A DNA stretch of 64,000 nt from Streptomyces sp. MMBL 11-1 (GCF_028622875.1 NZ_CP117709.1:6885001-6949000); one strand, 5' to 3'. Counted from the first letter of the stretch, positions 16,076 to 27,231 are shown. Notes: generated by a model not told the origin, from the sequence alone. Numbers and translations: made by a program.

Positions 16076-19000
16076 GTGTACATGCCGTCCGTCAGGCAGC
16101 AGGGTCTGTGGTTCCTGGGCCGCCAGGAGGGATGGTCGGCGACGTACAACGTGCCGGGTGCGGTGTGGCTCGCGGGCGCACTGGACCGGGAGGCGCTGTG
16201 TGCCGCGTTGGCCGACGTGGTGGGCCGGCACGAGAGCCTGCGGACCGTGTTCGAGGTGCGGGAAGGGGCGCTGTGGCAGCGGGTCGTGGAACCGGTGAAC
16301 CTGGATGTGCCGGTGCTCGACGTGGTGCCGGACGACGTGCCCGGGATGTTGGCCCGTCTGGCACGGGTGCCGTTCGATCTGGCGGTGGATCTGCCTTTTC
16401 GGGCTCACCTGCTGAGAGTGGCGGAGCACCGGCATGTGCTGTTGCTGGTGCTGCATCACATCGCGACGGACGGTGCGTCGGACGGGCCGATGTGGCGGGA
16501 TGTGGCGGTGGCGTATCGGGCGCGGTCGGCGGGCCGGGCGCCGGAGTGGGAGCCGTTGCCCGTGCAGTACGCGGACTTCGCGGTCTGGCAGCGGGAGTTC
16601 CTGGGGGATCCGGGGGACGAGGGAAGCGAGGCCTGGCGCCAGTTGGCCTACTGGCGGGAGGCGCTGGCGGGGCTTCCCCAGGAGGCGGTGGTGCGTCCGG
16701 ACCGGGCCAGGCCGGCGGTGGCGTCGCATCGCGGTGTGACGCGTTCGGCGGTGTGTCCGCCCCAGGTGCACGCGCGCCTGGCGGAGATCGCGCGGGAGAC
16801 GGGCACGTCGTTGTTCATGGTGGTACAGGCGGCGACGGCGTCGTTGTTGTCACGCATGGGCGCGGGCCAGGACATCCTCATCGGCGTCCCGGTCGACGGG
16901 CGTACCGACGAGGCCTTGGACGACCTCGTCGGCTTCTTCGTGAACACGCTGGTGCTGCGGACGCGTACGGACGGGGACCCGTCGTTCCGTCAGTTGCTGG
17001 AGCGGGTGCGGCGCACCGACCTCGAGGCGTGGGCGCATCAGGACGTTCCGTTCGACTGGGTCGTGGAGGCACTCAACCCGGAGCGGACCTCGGCCCGCAA
17101 CCCCTTGTTCCAGGTGCTGATGACCCTGCACGACGGGGACGCCGTGTCCGTCGATCTGCCCGGTCTGAACACCCGCTTCGAGCCGGTGGACACGGGCATC
17201 GCCAAGTTCGACCTGTCCTTCGGCTTCACTCCACATCGCACCGACGCGGGCGGGACGGGCGAGTTGGTGTTGACCGTGGAGGGCAGCGCCGATCTGTACG
17301 AGCCGGAGACCGTCCACTCGCTGGCCGGGCGGCTGGTGCGGCTGATGGAGGCGGTGTCCGCCGACATGGACGTGCCGCTGTCGGCGATCGACTTGTTCGA
17401 GGACGGCGAGCGGGAACGGGTCACCTCGGGGCGGGCTCGGACGGGGGAGTTTCCCACCTCCACGTTGGTCGAGTTGTTCGAAGCACAGGTGGTCCGGCGA
17501 CCGGACGCGGTGGCGGTGGTGTCGGACGACGAGCGGGTCTCGTACGCGGAGTTGAACGCGCGGGCGAACCAGCTGGCGCGGGTGCTGGTGGCGCGAGGTG
17601 CGGGGCCCGAGTCGTTGGTGGCGGTGCTGCTGGGGCGTTCCGTGGACCTGGCGGTGGCCCTGCTCGCGGTGCTGAAGTCGGGAGCCGCGTATTTGCCGAT
17701 CGATCCGGAGTATCCGGCGGAACGGATCGCGGCGCTCTTCGAGGAGGCCGAGCCGCTCCTGGTCGTCACCACCACGGCGGCCACGTCATCGCCGCCCGGC
17801 CACATCGGCGCGTCATGCGTGGTGCTCGACGCGCCCGACACCCGCCTCACCCTGTCCGCGCAGGACACCACCGACCTCACGCACGCCGACCTCAAGGATC
17901 GGCTGCTGTCCACGCACCCGGCCTACGTGATCTACACCTCGGGCTCCACCGGGCGTCCCAAGGGCGTCACCATCGCCCACGGCAGCGTCGTCGCCATTCT
18001 CGACGCCACCAGGGAGCAGTTCCGCTTCGGCGCCGAAGACGTGTGGACATGGTTCCACTCCTACGCCTTCGACATGTCGGTGTGGGAGATGTGGGGCTGC
18101 CTCGCGTACGGCGGGACGTTGGTCACGGTGCCGTTCGAGGTCTCCCGATCTCCGCGGGACTTTCTGCGGCTGCTGGAGCGGGAGCGGGTGACCGTGCTGT
18201 GCCAGACACCCTCCGCCTTCTACCCGTTGATCCGCGAGGACGCCGAGGCGGCTCCCCGGCTCGCCCTGCGCACCGTCGTCTTCGGCGGTGAGGCCCTCGA
18301 CTTCGGGCCGTTGGGGAAGTGGTACCAGCGGCATCCGGACGACGTGGTGACGCTGGTCAACATGTACGGGATCACCGAGACGACCATCCACGCCACCTAT
18401 GCGGCTCTCGACCGGGAGATGGCGGCCGAAGCAGCCGGCCGGAGCCTGGTGGGATCACCGTTGGCCGGGCTGCGGACATGGGTGCTGGACGCGGCGTTGC
18501 GTCCGGTACCGGTGGGCGTGGCCGGCGAGTTGTTCGTCGCGGGACCGCAGTTGGCCCGGGGGTACCGGGAGCGTCCGGGGCTGACCGCGCAGCGGTTCGT
18601 GGCCTGTCCGTTCGAGCCGGGGGAGCGGATGTATCGCAGCGGGGACCTGGCCCGTTGGACCGGTGAGGGACAGTTGGAGTATCTCGGCAGGATCGACGAC
18701 CAGGTACAACTGCGCGGATTCCGCGTTGAGCTGGGTGAGGTCGCGACCGTCTTCACCAGCCACCCGAAGGTGGCCAGGGGCGCGGTGACCGTGCGCGAGG
18801 ACACCCCGGGAGACCAGCGTCTGGTGGCCTACGGAGTGCCCGTGGACGCCACGGTGACCAGTGACGAGCTGCACGCCCACCTGCGCGAGAGGCTGCCCGG
18901 CTACATGGTTCCCAGCGTGTTGTTGGTGGACGAGCTGCCGCTGACCGCGAACGGGAAGCTGGACCGCAGGGCACTGCCCGCGTGGGCCCCAGCCGGTCAG

Positions 19001-20026
19001 GAGGCGTCGCGCGCCGCCGTGACGCCTCTGGAGAAGCGGTTGTGCGCGCTCGTCGCCGGGGTGGTGGGCGTGCCCGAGGTGGGCGTGGACGACAACTTCT
19101 TCAACCTCGGCGGCCACTCCCTGCTCGCCGTCCTGTTCCTCGACCGCGTCAACGACCTCACCGACACCGACCGGGCCCTGACCATCCGCGACCTCTATCT
19201 GACCCCCACCGTCGCCGGGCTCGCCGAACGCCTGACCGCCGGCACCCCCGACCTCCCCAACAACCCCATGGAACCGGCCATCACCATGCGGGAGGGTGCC
19301 GGCGAGCCACTGTTCTGCCTGCCGATGAGCTCCGGACTGAGCTGGGCGTTCTCGGGTCTCCTGCCGCACATCGACGAGCGCAGGCCGGTTGTCGGGCTCC
19401 AGTCCGAACAACTCCTCGCCCCGGGGGCCGGGCCGCGCGACTTCGGCGTTCTGGCCGACGCTCACGTCGCACGGATACGGGAACTGCGGCCGCACGGCCC
19501 CTACCACTTGCTGGGCTGGTCGTTCGGCGGCGTCCTCGCGCACGCGGTCGCGGTGCGTCTGGAGGCGCTGGGGGAGCGGGTGGCGACCCTCGCCCTCCTC
19601 GACGCCCGGCCCCTGCCCGAGGAGCGGCCGGCGTCGGCGGATCGGCGCTGGGTCCTGCAGGTGCTGCTCGGTCAGGTGGCGGACACGGCCCCCACGCCCA
19701 CGACGGACGAGGAACTGGTGGAACTCGTACGTGCGCACGATCCGCTCCTTGCCGCGCTCGAGCCGGAGCAGGCCGCGGCCGTCGTGACCACCACGATGGG
19801 GAACGGCGATGCGTTCCTGGGTCATCAGGTCCTCGACGAGTTCCACGGAGATGCCGTCTTCTTCAACGCGGCACGCACCAGTGTGAGCTCGGGCAAAGCG
19901 GCCTGGGGTCCTTATGTCCGGGGAAACATCCATGAATACGACATCGACTGCGGGCACATGGAGATGACGGGGCGTGGGCCACTGCGCGCCATCGGAAAAC
20001 TGCTCGACGCCCACCTGTCAATGTGA
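16076..20026 (+). CDS. NRPS module C-A-PCP-TE (terminating)
   Basis: About 1316 residues. I chose GTG 16076, with AAAGGGAG seven bases upstream; the in-frame ATG at 16037 has no such site. Order: C domain with H-H-I-A-T-D-G (~127), A domain with [11 protein letters not shown] (~620), PCP with L-G-G-H-S (~1011), and a type I thioesterase with G-W-S-F-G-G (~1146) and a final C-G-H-M-E. The A-domain pocket reads D-M-W-C-V-G-M-I-H-K, Thr-like except for Met and Cys in place of Phe and Asn, so a beta-substituted or larger relative of Thr is possible. The same code occurs in the synthetase at 50.9 kb. No epimerase domain is present. The TE would release or cyclise a peptide, giving a second chain terminus in the cluster. 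Codon choice switches between GTG/TTG-rich and CTC/GTC-rich patches along the gene. Confidence 0.95.
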   Translation: MYMPSVRQQGLWFLGRQEGWSATYNVPGAVWLAGALDREALCAALADVVGRHESLRTVFEVREGALWQRVVEPVNLDVPVLDVVPDDVPGMLARLARVPFDLAVDLPFRAHLLRVAEHRHVLLLVLHHIATDGASDGPMWRDVAVAYRARSAGRAPEWEPLPVQYADFAVWQREFLGDPGDEGSEAWRQLAYWREALAGLPQEAVVRPDRARPAVASHRGVTRSAVCPPQVHARLAEIARETGTSLFMVVQAATASLLSRMGAGQDILIGVPVDGRTDEALDDLVGFFVNTLVLRTRTDGDPSFRQLLERVRRTDLEAWAHQDVPFDWVVEALNPERTSARNPLFQVLMTLHDGDAVSVDLPGLNTRFEPVDTGIAKFDLSFGFTPHRTDAGGTGELVLTVEGSADLYEPETVHSLAGRLVRLMEAVSADMDVPLSAIDLFEDGERERVTSGRARTGEFPTSTLVELFEAQVVRRPDAVAVVSDDERVSYAELNARANQLARVLVARGAGPESLVAVLLGRSVDLAVALLAVLKSGAAYLPIDPEYPAERIAALFEEAEPLLVVTTTAATSSPPGHIGASCVVLDAPDTRLTLSAQDTTDLTHADLKDRLLSTHPAYVIYTSGSTGRPKGVTIAHGSVVAILDATREQFRFGAEDVWTWFHSYAFDMSVWEMWGCLAYGGTLVTVPFEVSRSPRDFLRLLERERVTVLCQTPSAFYPLIREDAEAAPRLALRTVVFGGEALDFGPLGKWYQRHPDDVVTLVNMYGITETTIHATYAALDREMAAEAAGRSLVGSPLAGLRTWVLDAALRPVPVGVAGELFVAGPQLARGYRERPGLTAQRFVACPFEPGERMYRSGDLARWTGEGQLEYLGRIDDQVQLRGFRVELGEVATVFTSHPKVARGAVTVREDTPGDQRLVAYGVPVDATVTSDELHAHLRERLPGYMVPSVLLVDELPLTANGKLDRRALPAWAPAGQEASRAAVTPLEKRLCALVAGVVGVPEVGVDDNFFNLGGHSLLAVLFLDRVNDLTDTDRALTIRDLYLTPTVAGLAERLTAGTPDLPNNPMEPAITMREGAGEPLFCLPMSSGLSWAFSGLLPHIDERRPVVGLQSEQLLAPGAGPRDFGVLADAHVARIRELRPHGPYHLLGWSFGGVLAHAVAVRLEALGERVATLALLDARPLPEERPASADRRWVLQVLLGQVADTAPTPTTDEELVELVRAHDPLLAALEPEQAAAVVTTTMGNGDAFLGHQVLDEFHGDAVFFNAARTSVSSGKAAWGPYVRGNIHEYDIDCGHMEMTGRGPLRAIGKLLDAHLSM

Positions 20027-20483
20027 GGCATTTCTCTTGAGGGGAGCCCGCAAGGCCACGATCGGATGTTCGGCGGATGTCACGAATGGTAAAGGTTTTT
20101 TCAAAACTCTCGGTTCGGTGATCGCCCGGACGGGAGGAGTTGAGCAATGTCCATCATGTGGACAGCGTGGTTCCGGGTTTCCCTGACGGGAGGGCGAACA
20201 CGGCAATACGTGGCCGAAAGTAAGCTTGCGCGGTGGCGCGAAACGCCCACCTCATATGGGCGGGCTTCGACCGGTCGCCTAGCCTCCCGGCGGTTGTCCT
20301 TGCAGGTCAGGCGGGCGCTGAGGGGCGTCGGGAGGAGGCGCGGGGTGAGGAGGGGAGGGAGCGGCGGGTGCATGCTTCGTCCTTACGAACGCCAAAGCTG
20401 TGGCATGTGTTAATCCTCTTTCGTTGCGAACCTGTTGTGTGTTGTTATGTGTTTGCTGCGCGACCGCACGGTCGTCTCGGTAG

Positions 20484-20511
20484 TTGAGATTACGTAGTAC
20501 GGGGGTATAGC
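20484..20511 (+). promoter_or_regulatory. candidate sigma-70-type promoter upstream of the regulator
   Basis: TTGAGA (20484-20489), a 16-base spacer, then TATAGC (20506-20511). The match to TTGACA/TATAAT is fair, but the leader to the regulator start would be ~320 bases, so this could serve something else or be chance. Confidence 0.3.
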
Positions 20512-20740
20512 GCGTGAATCCGACATCTGGCGCCTCGTGTGAGGAAACGATTTCTCGGTCCTGGGGTGGGAGAAAAACCGTGCCGAGTGAGCCGCCGACG
20601 GTGTGCGGGAGAACTCGATGGACGGGCGGTGCGGCGGCCGACTCATTGGCGAGCCGGTAGCCAGGAGCTCATTCACTGAATCTCTTGCGGCTGTCCCCTC
20701 GGGGGGCGGCCGAAATCTCGTGCCCTCATACGGCGCTGAC

Positions 20741-20759
20741 TTCTCGGCTGTGCCGAGAA
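20741..20759. promoter_or_regulatory. 8-bp perfect inverted repeat, possible operator
   Basis: TTCTCGGC, a 3-base spacer (TGT), then GCCGAGAA, ending 80 bases before the regulator start. The symmetric form and position suit a binding site for the HTH regulator itself; a small hairpin in the mRNA leader is the alternative. Confidence 0.35.
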
Positions 20760-20839
20760 CAGATTTCCCGGCGTAGTGGGCTCATCGATTCGGCACGTCC
20801 TGCGGCGAGTCGAAGGATCTTCGGGAGGCGGCAAACATC

Positions 20840-22186
20840 GTGAACCTCGGGTCGAACATACGGTTCGGTATCCTGTTGCGAAACGCGCGAAAGCGCGTCG
20901 GCATGACCCAGAGGCAACTCGCCGAGCTTTCCACCATCAGCGTCCGGGCCATCCGGGATCTCGAACTGGACTGCACCAAGGCCCCGCGCGCCCAGACGAT
21001 CAGCCTTCTCGCGGACGCGCTGCGCCTCAGCAAGGCGCGCCGGGCGGAGCTGGAGGCCGCGGCGGGACTGGCCTCGGGCCATTCGCTCATCGAGGACCTG
21101 GTGGCACCGCCGGCCCTGCTCGGCCCGATCGTCGGCCGTGAGCACGAAACAGCCTCCCTGACCGACCTGCTGGAGTCCTCCGGGCATCGACTGCTCAAAG
21201 TCGTCGGCATGCCGGGCATAGGCAAGAGCCGACTCATTCAGAAGGTCGCGAACGACCTGCACCAGAGCGGCCGGATGTCGGTCATCCATCTGGCCCGGGA
21301 GTCGGCGGCCCAAGGGGGCAAAGGGGTTATGCCGAGCGGACTGATCGACCGGATCGCCGACCGGATCGGCTGTGAACCCACAGCGGACGACGTGACCGGC
21401 GCGCTCACGACCAACGAAGTCCTGCTCACCGTCGACGGCCGGGATCTGGACGAGGACGGCGAAATCGAACTGAGGCTGCTCCTGCACCGCTGTCCCGGAC
21501 TTCGCGTGCTGTACGAAACCTGCGAGACCTCGTCGACCTCCGACACCTGTGCCTTCTCGGTCTTTCCGCTCGCCGTGCCCGAATGGCGTCAGGGCAAGCC
21601 GACCGGCGCGGACTTCGCCGCGTACCCGACGGTGCAGCTCATGCAGTCGCGCTGTGGGCAGTTGTATCCGCAGGCCGTGTCCGATCCGGACGTCCTGGCC
21701 GCGCTCGCCGGCATCTGCTGGCTGCTCGACGGCATTCCCTCGGCGCTCGAGTCGGCCGCTTCCTGGCTGCTCGTCCACGAACCGGCGCAACTCCTGGACG
21801 CCGCCGCGCGTTCGCCGCTGATGCTCCTGACCTCGCCGGTCGTCGCCGACGATGCGCTGACCTCGTGGCTCAGGCGGACCGTGGCGTCCTTGGCGCCGGA
21901 CGACGCCGTCGGGCTCCGCCGCCTCGCAGGCGTCGACCCCTGGACCGCCGAGGAGGCCATCCGCCTCCTGCACCGCTCGCCTGCCGAAGCGCTGCGCGTC
22001 ATCCATCTGCTGCGTGCCTGCGGCCTGGTGCGCCGGGTCAACTCCGGCAACGGCGAACGTCCCCGCTTCACGGTCCTGAATCTCGTACACCACCTCCTGG
22101 ACGCGGAGGGGGCCGCCGCCCGCGGCCCGGTGCAGTGTGCGGCGGCCGGATCCGTCCACCGCACCGAGGCCGACCCGGTGCTGTGA
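20840..22186 (+). CDS. cluster-situated regulator: HTH (XRE-type) + P-loop ATPase domain
   Basis: A 448-residue protein with an N-terminal helix-turn-helix of the XRE/HTH_31 kind ([14 protein letters not shown], then a recognition helix [10 protein letters not shown], ~15-45). It is followed by an NB-ARC/AAA-like ATPase region with a Walker A loop G-M-P-G-I-G-K-S (~128-135) and L-L-T-V-D-G-R-D as Walker B. The start is GTG, with GGGAGG about a dozen bases before it. The C-terminal third is helical and unassigned. It is the only clear transcription regulator in the window, lies in the middle of the cluster behind an 813-base gap, and probably controls the nearby operons. The 8-bp inverted repeat upstream is a candidate target. 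Confidence 0.87.
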   Translation: MNLGSNIRFGILLRNARKRVGMTQRQLAELSTISVRAIRDLELDCTKAPRAQTISLLADALRLSKARRAELEAAAGLASGHSLIEDLVAPPALLGPIVGREHETASLTDLLESSGHRLLKVVGMPGIGKSRLIQKVANDLHQSGRMSVIHLARESAAQGGKGVMPSGLIDRIADRIGCEPTADDVTGALTTNEVLLTVDGRDLDEDGEIELRLLLHRCPGLRVLYETCETSSTSDTCAFSVFPLAVPEWRQGKPTGADFAAYPTVQLMQSRCGQLYPQAVSDPDVLAALAGICWLLDGIPSALESAASWLLVHEPAQLLDAAARSPLMLLTSPVVADDALTSWLRRTVASLAPDDAVGLRRLAGVDPWTAEEAIRLLHRSPAEALRVIHLLRACGLVRRVNSGNGERPRFTVLNLVHHLLDAEGAAARGPVQCAAAGSVHRTEADPVL

Positions 22187-22212
22187 GGACACGACTCAGA
22201 CGAGGTGTGGAA

Positions 22213-24768
22213 ATGTCCTTCTCTTTGGTGTGCCTGCCCTTCGCGGGGAGCGGCGCGGGGTTCTACCGGCAGTGGGCCCAACTGTCCGCGCCGGGCGTAC
22301 GCGTGGTCGCGCTGCAGCTCCCGGGGCGCGAGGAGCTCTATAACGAGGAGCCGTACACGGACGTACGGCAAGCCGCACGTTTCGCGGCCGAGCAGACGAT
22401 CCTGGCGACCGCCGACGGCGCCGGGCCGGTCGCCCTCTTCGGGCACAGCCTCGGCGCCGTGCTGGCGTACGAGACCGCGAGGGAGCTGCGGGCCCGGGAT
22501 TTCGGCCGGCTGAACCACCTGTTCGTCAGCGGCTCGGCGGGGCCGTGGGAAACCCGTCCGCGGACCAGTGACCTCGACGACGACGCGTTGGCCGCCCACG
22601 TCGAGGAGATCACGGGATACCGGCACCCCGCGTTCGGCAACCCCGAACTGCGCGAGCTGTTGCTCCCGTTGCTCCGCGCCGACACCGTGATGCACGAGCG
22701 GTACCGGCCGGTATCCGGCGCATCGGCTCTGCCGATACCGGTCACCGCGCTGCGCGGCGCCGACGACACCCTCGTCGCGCGCGACAGCCTGGAGCAGTGG
22801 AGCGCGACCACCACGACGCGCTTCGCCATGGAGGAGGTCCCCGGCGGGCACATGTACCTGACCGAGCGGCCGGCCGAGCTGCTGGAGAGAATCGCCGGTC
22901 TGGTCGACGGCAGTGCCCACCCCGAGCCACCCCCGTCACCGCCGGCGCTCCACCGGGACGACACGGCCCGGCCGGTTCCGGAGGGGACGCTCCTCGATCT
23001 GTACGGGACGTGGGTCGAGCGGTCACCGGACACCGTCGCGGTGCGCAGCGGTGCGGACGCGTTGTCGTACGCGGAACTGGACGAGCGCGCCAACCGGCTG
23101 GCCCGCCGTCTGAGGAGCATGGGCGTGGGCCGGGAGACCAGGGTCGGCCTGTGCCAGCCGCGCGGGAACGACATCGTGGTGTCGATCCTGGCGGTGTGGA
23201 AGGCGGGTGGCGCCTATGTGCCGCTGGATCCCGAGCACCCCGAGGACCGGCTGGCCTACATGCTCCAGGACAGTGGCGCCGCGGTCGTGCTGGGCACAAG
23301 GGAGGCGGTCGAGGGCGTCCCGGTGGGCGAGGCGCGTGTCGTCCTGCTGGACGAGGCCGCCGATGCCATCGCCGCCGAGTCCGCCGAGCCCCTGGACACC
23401 GTGCTCGACCCGCGTCAACTCGCCTACGTGATCTACACATCGGGGTCGACGGGGCGGCCGAAGGGCGTGGCCGTCGCCCACCGCGGCCTGGTGAACCTGG
23501 CCGCGGCGATGCGCCCGGTCCTCGGCGTCTCCGAAGGAGTCGTCGCGTTGCAGTTCGCGTCGTTCAGCTTCGACGGCTCGGTGCTGGACCTGGCGGTCAC
23601 GCTCGGGGGAGGGGGCACCTTGGCGATCGCCTCGCGCGAGGAACGCACCGAGCCCGTGGCCCTGGCGGACATGATCCGCTCGGCCGGGGTGAGCGTGGCC
23701 AGTGTGGTCCCGTCGCTCCTCGGTGTCCTCGAACCGGCCGCGGTCCCGGGGGTGGAGAACTGGGTGCTGGGCGCGGAACGCCTGAACGCGGCCCTGGCGA
23801 GTCGCTGGACCGCTCGCTCCCGGGTGTGGAACACCTACGGCCCCACCGAGGCGACAGTGATCACCACGGCCGACCCGGTCCCGCACGCGATCACGCCGGC
23901 GGACCCGCCGCCGGCCATCGGCCGTCCGATCGACAACGCATCGGTCTTCGTCCTCGACGACGCCCTGCGGCCGGTCCCCGTCGGTGCGACGGGGGAGCTG
24001 TACATCGCGGGGCCCGGCCTGGCCCGTGGCTATGCCGGACGGCCCGGTCCGACCGCCGAACGGTTCGTGGCCTGCCCCTTCGGCGAAGGCGCCCGCATGT
24101 ACCGCTCGGGCGACCTCGCCCGCTGGTCCGAGGACGGGCAGCTGCAGTTCGTGGGCCGGGCGGACGAGCAGGTCAAGATCCGTGGCTTCCGGGTGGAGCC
24201 GGGTGAGGTCGAGGCCGTGGTCGCGGCCCACGGCGGCGTGGGCCAGGCAGTGGTCGTCGTCCGTGAGGACCGGCCCGGGAACAAGCGTCTGGTCGCCTAC
24301 GTCGTGCCCGCAGCCGGCCACGAGGTGGACGTCGCCGAGGTCCGGGCGTTCGCGGGCGCCCGTCTGCCGGACTACATGGTGCCGACGGTCATGGTTCTGG
24401 ACGCTCTGCCGCTCACGGTGAACGGCAAGACGGACAAGGCCGCCCTGCCCGCCCCCGATCCGGGGGCCGGTACGGGCAGGGCCGCGCGAACCGCCACCGA
24501 AGAAGTGCTGTGCGCGTTGTTCGCCGAGGTGCTCGGCCTTCAACACATCGCCGCCGACGACTCGTTCTTCGAGATCGGCGGCTCGTCGATCCAGTCGATG
24601 CTGCTGGTGTCCCGCGCCCGCAGGGCCGGGCTCGTCATCACCGCCCGTCAGGTCTTCGAGCGGCAGAGTCCGGCGGGTCTGGCCGCCGTGGCCGTCGCGG
24701 CCGAGGAGGGCACGGTGACGGCCGCCGCGCCCGCCGGGGACGTACCGTCGGCTCCCGTGAGGGCCTGA
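22213..24768 (+). CDS. TE(II)-A-PCP fusion protein
   Basis: An 851-residue protein with an unusual order. Residues 1-~235 are a type II thioesterase ([16 protein letters not shown] at ~76-81; G-G-H-M-Y). A proline-rich linker leads to a full A domain (~265-755) with [32 protein letters not shown] and the N-G-K lysine. The PCP ends the protein (I-G-G-S-S, Ser ~794). The pocket reads D-G-L-S-V-G-T-V-I-K by eye, which I cannot assign. A C domain is absent, so it should load a residue in trans or present it to tailoring enzymes. The N-terminal thioesterase may edit its own carrier or release a modified free amino acid. It begins 26 bases after the regulator. Confidence 0.93.
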   Translation: MSFSLVCLPFAGSGAGFYRQWAQLSAPGVRVVALQLPGREELYNEEPYTDVRQAARFAAEQTILATADGAGPVALFGHSLGAVLAYETARELRARDFGRLNHLFVSGSAGPWETRPRTSDLDDDALAAHVEEITGYRHPAFGNPELRELLLPLLRADTVMHERYRPVSGASALPIPVTALRGADDTLVARDSLEQWSATTTTRFAMEEVPGGHMYLTERPAELLERIAGLVDGSAHPEPPPSPPALHRDDTARPVPEGTLLDLYGTWVERSPDTVAVRSGADALSYAELDERANRLARRLRSMGVGRETRVGLCQPRGNDIVVSILAVWKAGGAYVPLDPEHPEDRLAYMLQDSGAAVVLGTREAVEGVPVGEARVVLLDEAADAIAAESAEPLDTVLDPRQLAYVIYTSGSTGRPKGVAVAHRGLVNLAAAMRPVLGVSEGVVALQFASFSFDGSVLDLAVTLGGGGTLAIASREERTEPVALADMIRSAGVSVASVVPSLLGVLEPAAVPGVENWVLGAERLNAALASRWTARSRVWNTYGPTEATVITTADPVPHAITPADPPPAIGRPIDNASVFVLDDALRPVPVGATGELYIAGPGLARGYAGRPGPTAERFVACPFGEGARMYRSGDLARWSEDGQLQFVGRADEQVKIRGFRVEPGEVEAVVAAHGGVGQAVVVVREDRPGNKRLVAYVVPAAGHEVDVAEVRAFAGARLPDYMVPTVMVLDALPLTVNGKTDKAALPAPDPGAGTGRAARTATEEVLCALFAEVLGLQHIAADDSFFEIGGSSIQSMLLVSRARRAGLVITARQVFERQSPAGLAAVAVAAEEGTVTAAAPAGDVPSAPVRA

Positions 24769-24981
24769 GCCCGGGCGGCGCGGCCTCCTCACGGCGGCCG
24801 CTGCCGCGGCCACGTGACGCCTCGGTACTGCCGCAGTAGCTGCCTCCGCCGGTCTCGCCCGACTCCTAGTCTCCGTAGGAACAGCCCTGCGGCGGGGCGT
24901 GGCGTTCGAGACCTGGCGCCGCGGTCTTCCTCGGCACCGGTGTCAAGGTGCGCGCCGGCATGAACAGCATGGAGGAGAACA

Positions 24982-26424
24982 GTGATTCCCGTGTCGCCGG
25001 GGCAGCACCGGCTGTGGCTGCTCGACCGGTTCGAGCACACCGGCTGGACCTACAACATCGTCGTCCAGGCCAGGATGGCGGGCCGGATGGACATCGCCGC
25101 GCTGGACGCCGCCGTCTCGGACGTCATGACCCGGCACGAGGCCCTGCGGACGAGCTTCCCCGAGGTGGACGGCACGCCGCACCAGCGGATAGCCCCCGCC
25201 GCGCCCGAGGACCGGCGGCTGCATGTGGTGCGGGCGCGGGACGCCGGCCCCTCCGCGTTGGAGGACAGCGGTCGGTACGTCTTCGACCTGACGCGCGAAG
25301 CGCCGGTCAGAGCTCTGCTGTTCGAGGTGGCCGACGGGGAGTGGGTGCTCCAGCTGGTGCTCCACCACATCGTGGTCGACGGATGGTCGGTGCGGCCGTT
25401 GATGCGCGACCTGGGGCAGGCGTACCGGGCGCGGTGCCAGGGAGAGGCGCCGGACTGGGAGCCCCTGCCCGTGCAGTTCGCCGACTTCGCCCTGTGGCAG
25501 CGGGAGGTGCTCGGATCGGCAGACGACCCGCGGTCGCTGCTGGCCGAGCAGACGGACTTCTGGCGTTCGGCCCTGGAGGGTATGCCTGCCGAGCTCGCGC
25601 TGCCCGTGGACCGGGAGCGTCCGCGGACCACCACCCGCCGCGGCGGTTCGGTGCCGTTCACGACGGACGCCCGCCTGCACCGGCGGGTGCGCGAGGTCGG
25701 CCACGCGTGCGGAGCCACGCCGTTCATGGTGTTCCACGCGGCGCTGGCCGCCCTCTTCAGCCGCCTCGGAGCGGGCGACGACATTCCGCTGGGCACGGTC
25801 ACCGCCGGCCGCTCGGACGAAGCCCTCAACGATCTGGTCGGATTCTTCGTGAACACCCTCACCCTGCGGACGGATGTGTCCGGCGACCCCACCTTCCGTG
25901 ACCTGATCGCCCGGGTCCGGGATTTCGACCTCCAGGCATTCGACCACCAGGACGTTCCCTTCGAGGCAGTCGTCCAGGCCATGGCTCCCCGGCGTCGGCC
26001 CGGCCGGCACCCCCTCTTCCAGACCATGCTGGCCATCCAGAGCCACGAACCGGCCGAACCGGACTTCCCCGGCCTGTCCGTCACGATGGAGAAGGCGGAG
26101 TCCATCGAGCTCCACTCGGCCAAATTCGACCTCTACTTCGACCTCGCCGAGACCTGGACGGCGGACGGCGAACCCGCGGGCATCGCGGGACACCTCGTCT
26201 ACTCGGCCGACCTGTGGGAGGAGCGCTCGGCCGCCGCCCTCGCCGAGCGCCTGACCGTCGTACTGGGGGCGCTGGCCGCCGACCCCGGGACCCGTGTCTC
26301 CGAGCCCGACATCCTGCTCCCGTGGGAGCGCGCCCTGCTCACCGGGGAGGGGGACGACGGAAGCAGGGGAAGCCACGAGCGCTTCGCGGCTTCCCGGCCG
26401 ATCCACACGTCGTTCGACGCCTAA
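24982..26424 (+). CDS. free-standing NRPS condensation domain
   Basis: A 480-residue single C domain, GTG start behind GGAGGAG. The catalytic H-H-I-V-V-D-G (~128) is intact, as are R-H-E-A-L-R (~37), D-L-V-G-F-F-V-N-T (~282) and H-P-L-F-Q (~330). No A or PCP follows; the protein stops in a linker whose sequence (W-E-R-A-L-L-T-G-E) matches the linker after the first C domain of the synthetase at the right edge (W-E-R-P-F-L-T-G-E). The body also matches that domain closely (for example [10 protein letters not shown] and [12 protein letters not shown]), so the two are close paralogues. It must work with carriers on other proteins. Its stop overlaps the convergent dpgD stop. Confidence 0.95.
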   Translation: MIPVSPGQHRLWLLDRFEHTGWTYNIVVQARMAGRMDIAALDAAVSDVMTRHEALRTSFPEVDGTPHQRIAPAAPEDRRLHVVRARDAGPSALEDSGRYVFDLTREAPVRALLFEVADGEWVLQLVLHHIVVDGWSVRPLMRDLGQAYRARCQGEAPDWEPLPVQFADFALWQREVLGSADDPRSLLAEQTDFWRSALEGMPAELALPVDRERPRTTTRRGGSVPFTTDARLHRRVREVGHACGATPFMVFHAALAALFSRLGAGDDIPLGTVTAGRSDEALNDLVGFFVNTLTLRTDVSGDPTFRDLIARVRDFDLQAFDHQDVPFEAVVQAMAPRRRPGRHPLFQTMLAIQSHEPAEPDFPGLSVTMEKAESIELHSAKFDLYFDLAETWTADGEPAGIAGHLVYSADLWEERSAAALAERLTVVLGALAADPGTRVSEPDILLPWERALLTGEGDDGSRGSHERFAASRPIHTSFDA

Positions 26425-27224
26425 CGCGCTTTCCAGCGGGGAGCGCGCTTCTCGCTGAAGGCACGGGGACCTTCGATCGCATCCTCGCTGTGCATACGTC
26501 GTTCTTCCCACGGATAGCGGGTCGCAAATGCTGATTCCAATGACATGCTCGCCGACGTGATGGCGGCTTCCTTGATCGCGCGGACGGAGAGGGGGGCGCA
26601 ACGCCGGATGTCGGCGACCCAGCTCTCGACACACGCGTCGAGTTGCTCGGCCGGCACCACCTCGTTGACGAGGCCGAGTTCAAAAGCGCGCCGCGCGTCC
26701 ATCGGACGTCCGGTCAGAAGGTGCCCCATCGCGATCTTCCACGGTATCTGCCGGGTCAGTCGGAACACACCGCCCGCCCCTGCCATGAGCCCCAGTTTCG
26801 CCTCGGGAAGCGCGAACACCGCCTCCTCGGAGGCGATGACGATGTCGCACGAAAGGGCAAGCTCGAAGCCTCCCCCCATGGCGTATCCCTGGACCTTGGC
26901 AACGATCGGTTTGGCCAGGTCGAACCGTTCTGTCAACCGGGGCCAGCCAGGCTTTCCGCGACTGCCGAACGTGGAGGGAGACGCGGTCCCCGCGCGGTCT
27001 CGGCCGGCCAGCTCCTTCAGATCCTGACCCACCGAGAACGCTCGGGAACCGGAGCCGGAAAGGACGGCAACCCACATGTCATCGTCCGCCTCGAAATCAT
27101 CCCATATCTCGGCGAGCTCCTCATGCATCTCCAGATCCATCGCGTTGAGGACCTCGGGCCTGTTGAGCGTTATCCGCGCAACGTTGTCCTTCTTGTCGTA
27201 TTGCACTCGTGAAAGTCGCCGCAT
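26421..27224 (-). CDS. dpgD: DpgD, enoyl-CoA hydratase-like enzyme of Dpg synthesis
   Basis: A 267-residue crotonase-fold protein. Oxyanion-hole regions are visible: S-V-G-Q-D-L-K-E (~65) and [10 protein letters not shown] (~113-122), with catalytic-type acidic residues in F-A-L-P-E-A-K-L-G (~137). In 3,5-dihydroxyphenylglycine synthesis DpgD helps DpgB dehydrate and aromatise the cyclised tetraketide on the way to 3,5-dihydroxyphenylacetyl-CoA. In glycopeptide clusters the order is usually dpgA-B-C-D on one strand; here dpgD is transcribed away from dpgA from a 72-base shared gap. The reading frame runs open far upstream, but homology begins at this ATG, which has no ribosome site; a perfect -10 seven bases upstream suggests a leaderless mRNA. 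Confidence 0.93.
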   Translation of the reverse strand: MRRLSRVQYDKKDNVARITLNRPEVLNAMDLEMHEELAEIWDDFEADDDMWVAVLSGSGSRAFSVGQDLKELAGRDRAGTASPSTFGSRGKPGWPRLTERFDLAKPIVAKVQGYAMGGGFELALSCDIVIASEEAVFALPEAKLGLMAGAGGVFRLTRQIPWKIAMGHLLTGRPMDARRAFELGLVNEVVPAEQLDACVESWVADIRRCAPLSVRAIKEAAITSASMSLESAFATRYPWEERRMHSEDAIEGPRAFSEKRAPRWKAR

Positions 27225-27231
27225 GGGCGTG

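Larger units (their letters stand above)
20027..20839. other. long intergenic region, less GC-rich, probable control region
   Basis: The largest gap in the window (813 bases), visibly poorer in GC than the genes, with T-rich runs near 20095 and 20420-20455. It ends at the regulator gene. It holds a candidate promoter (20484-20511) and an inverted repeat (20741-20759). A short reading frame at 20147-20413 has a good ribosome site (GGAGGAG) but an Arg/Gly-rich, unconvincing protein. I see no RNA gene or mobile element here. Confidence 0.6.
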
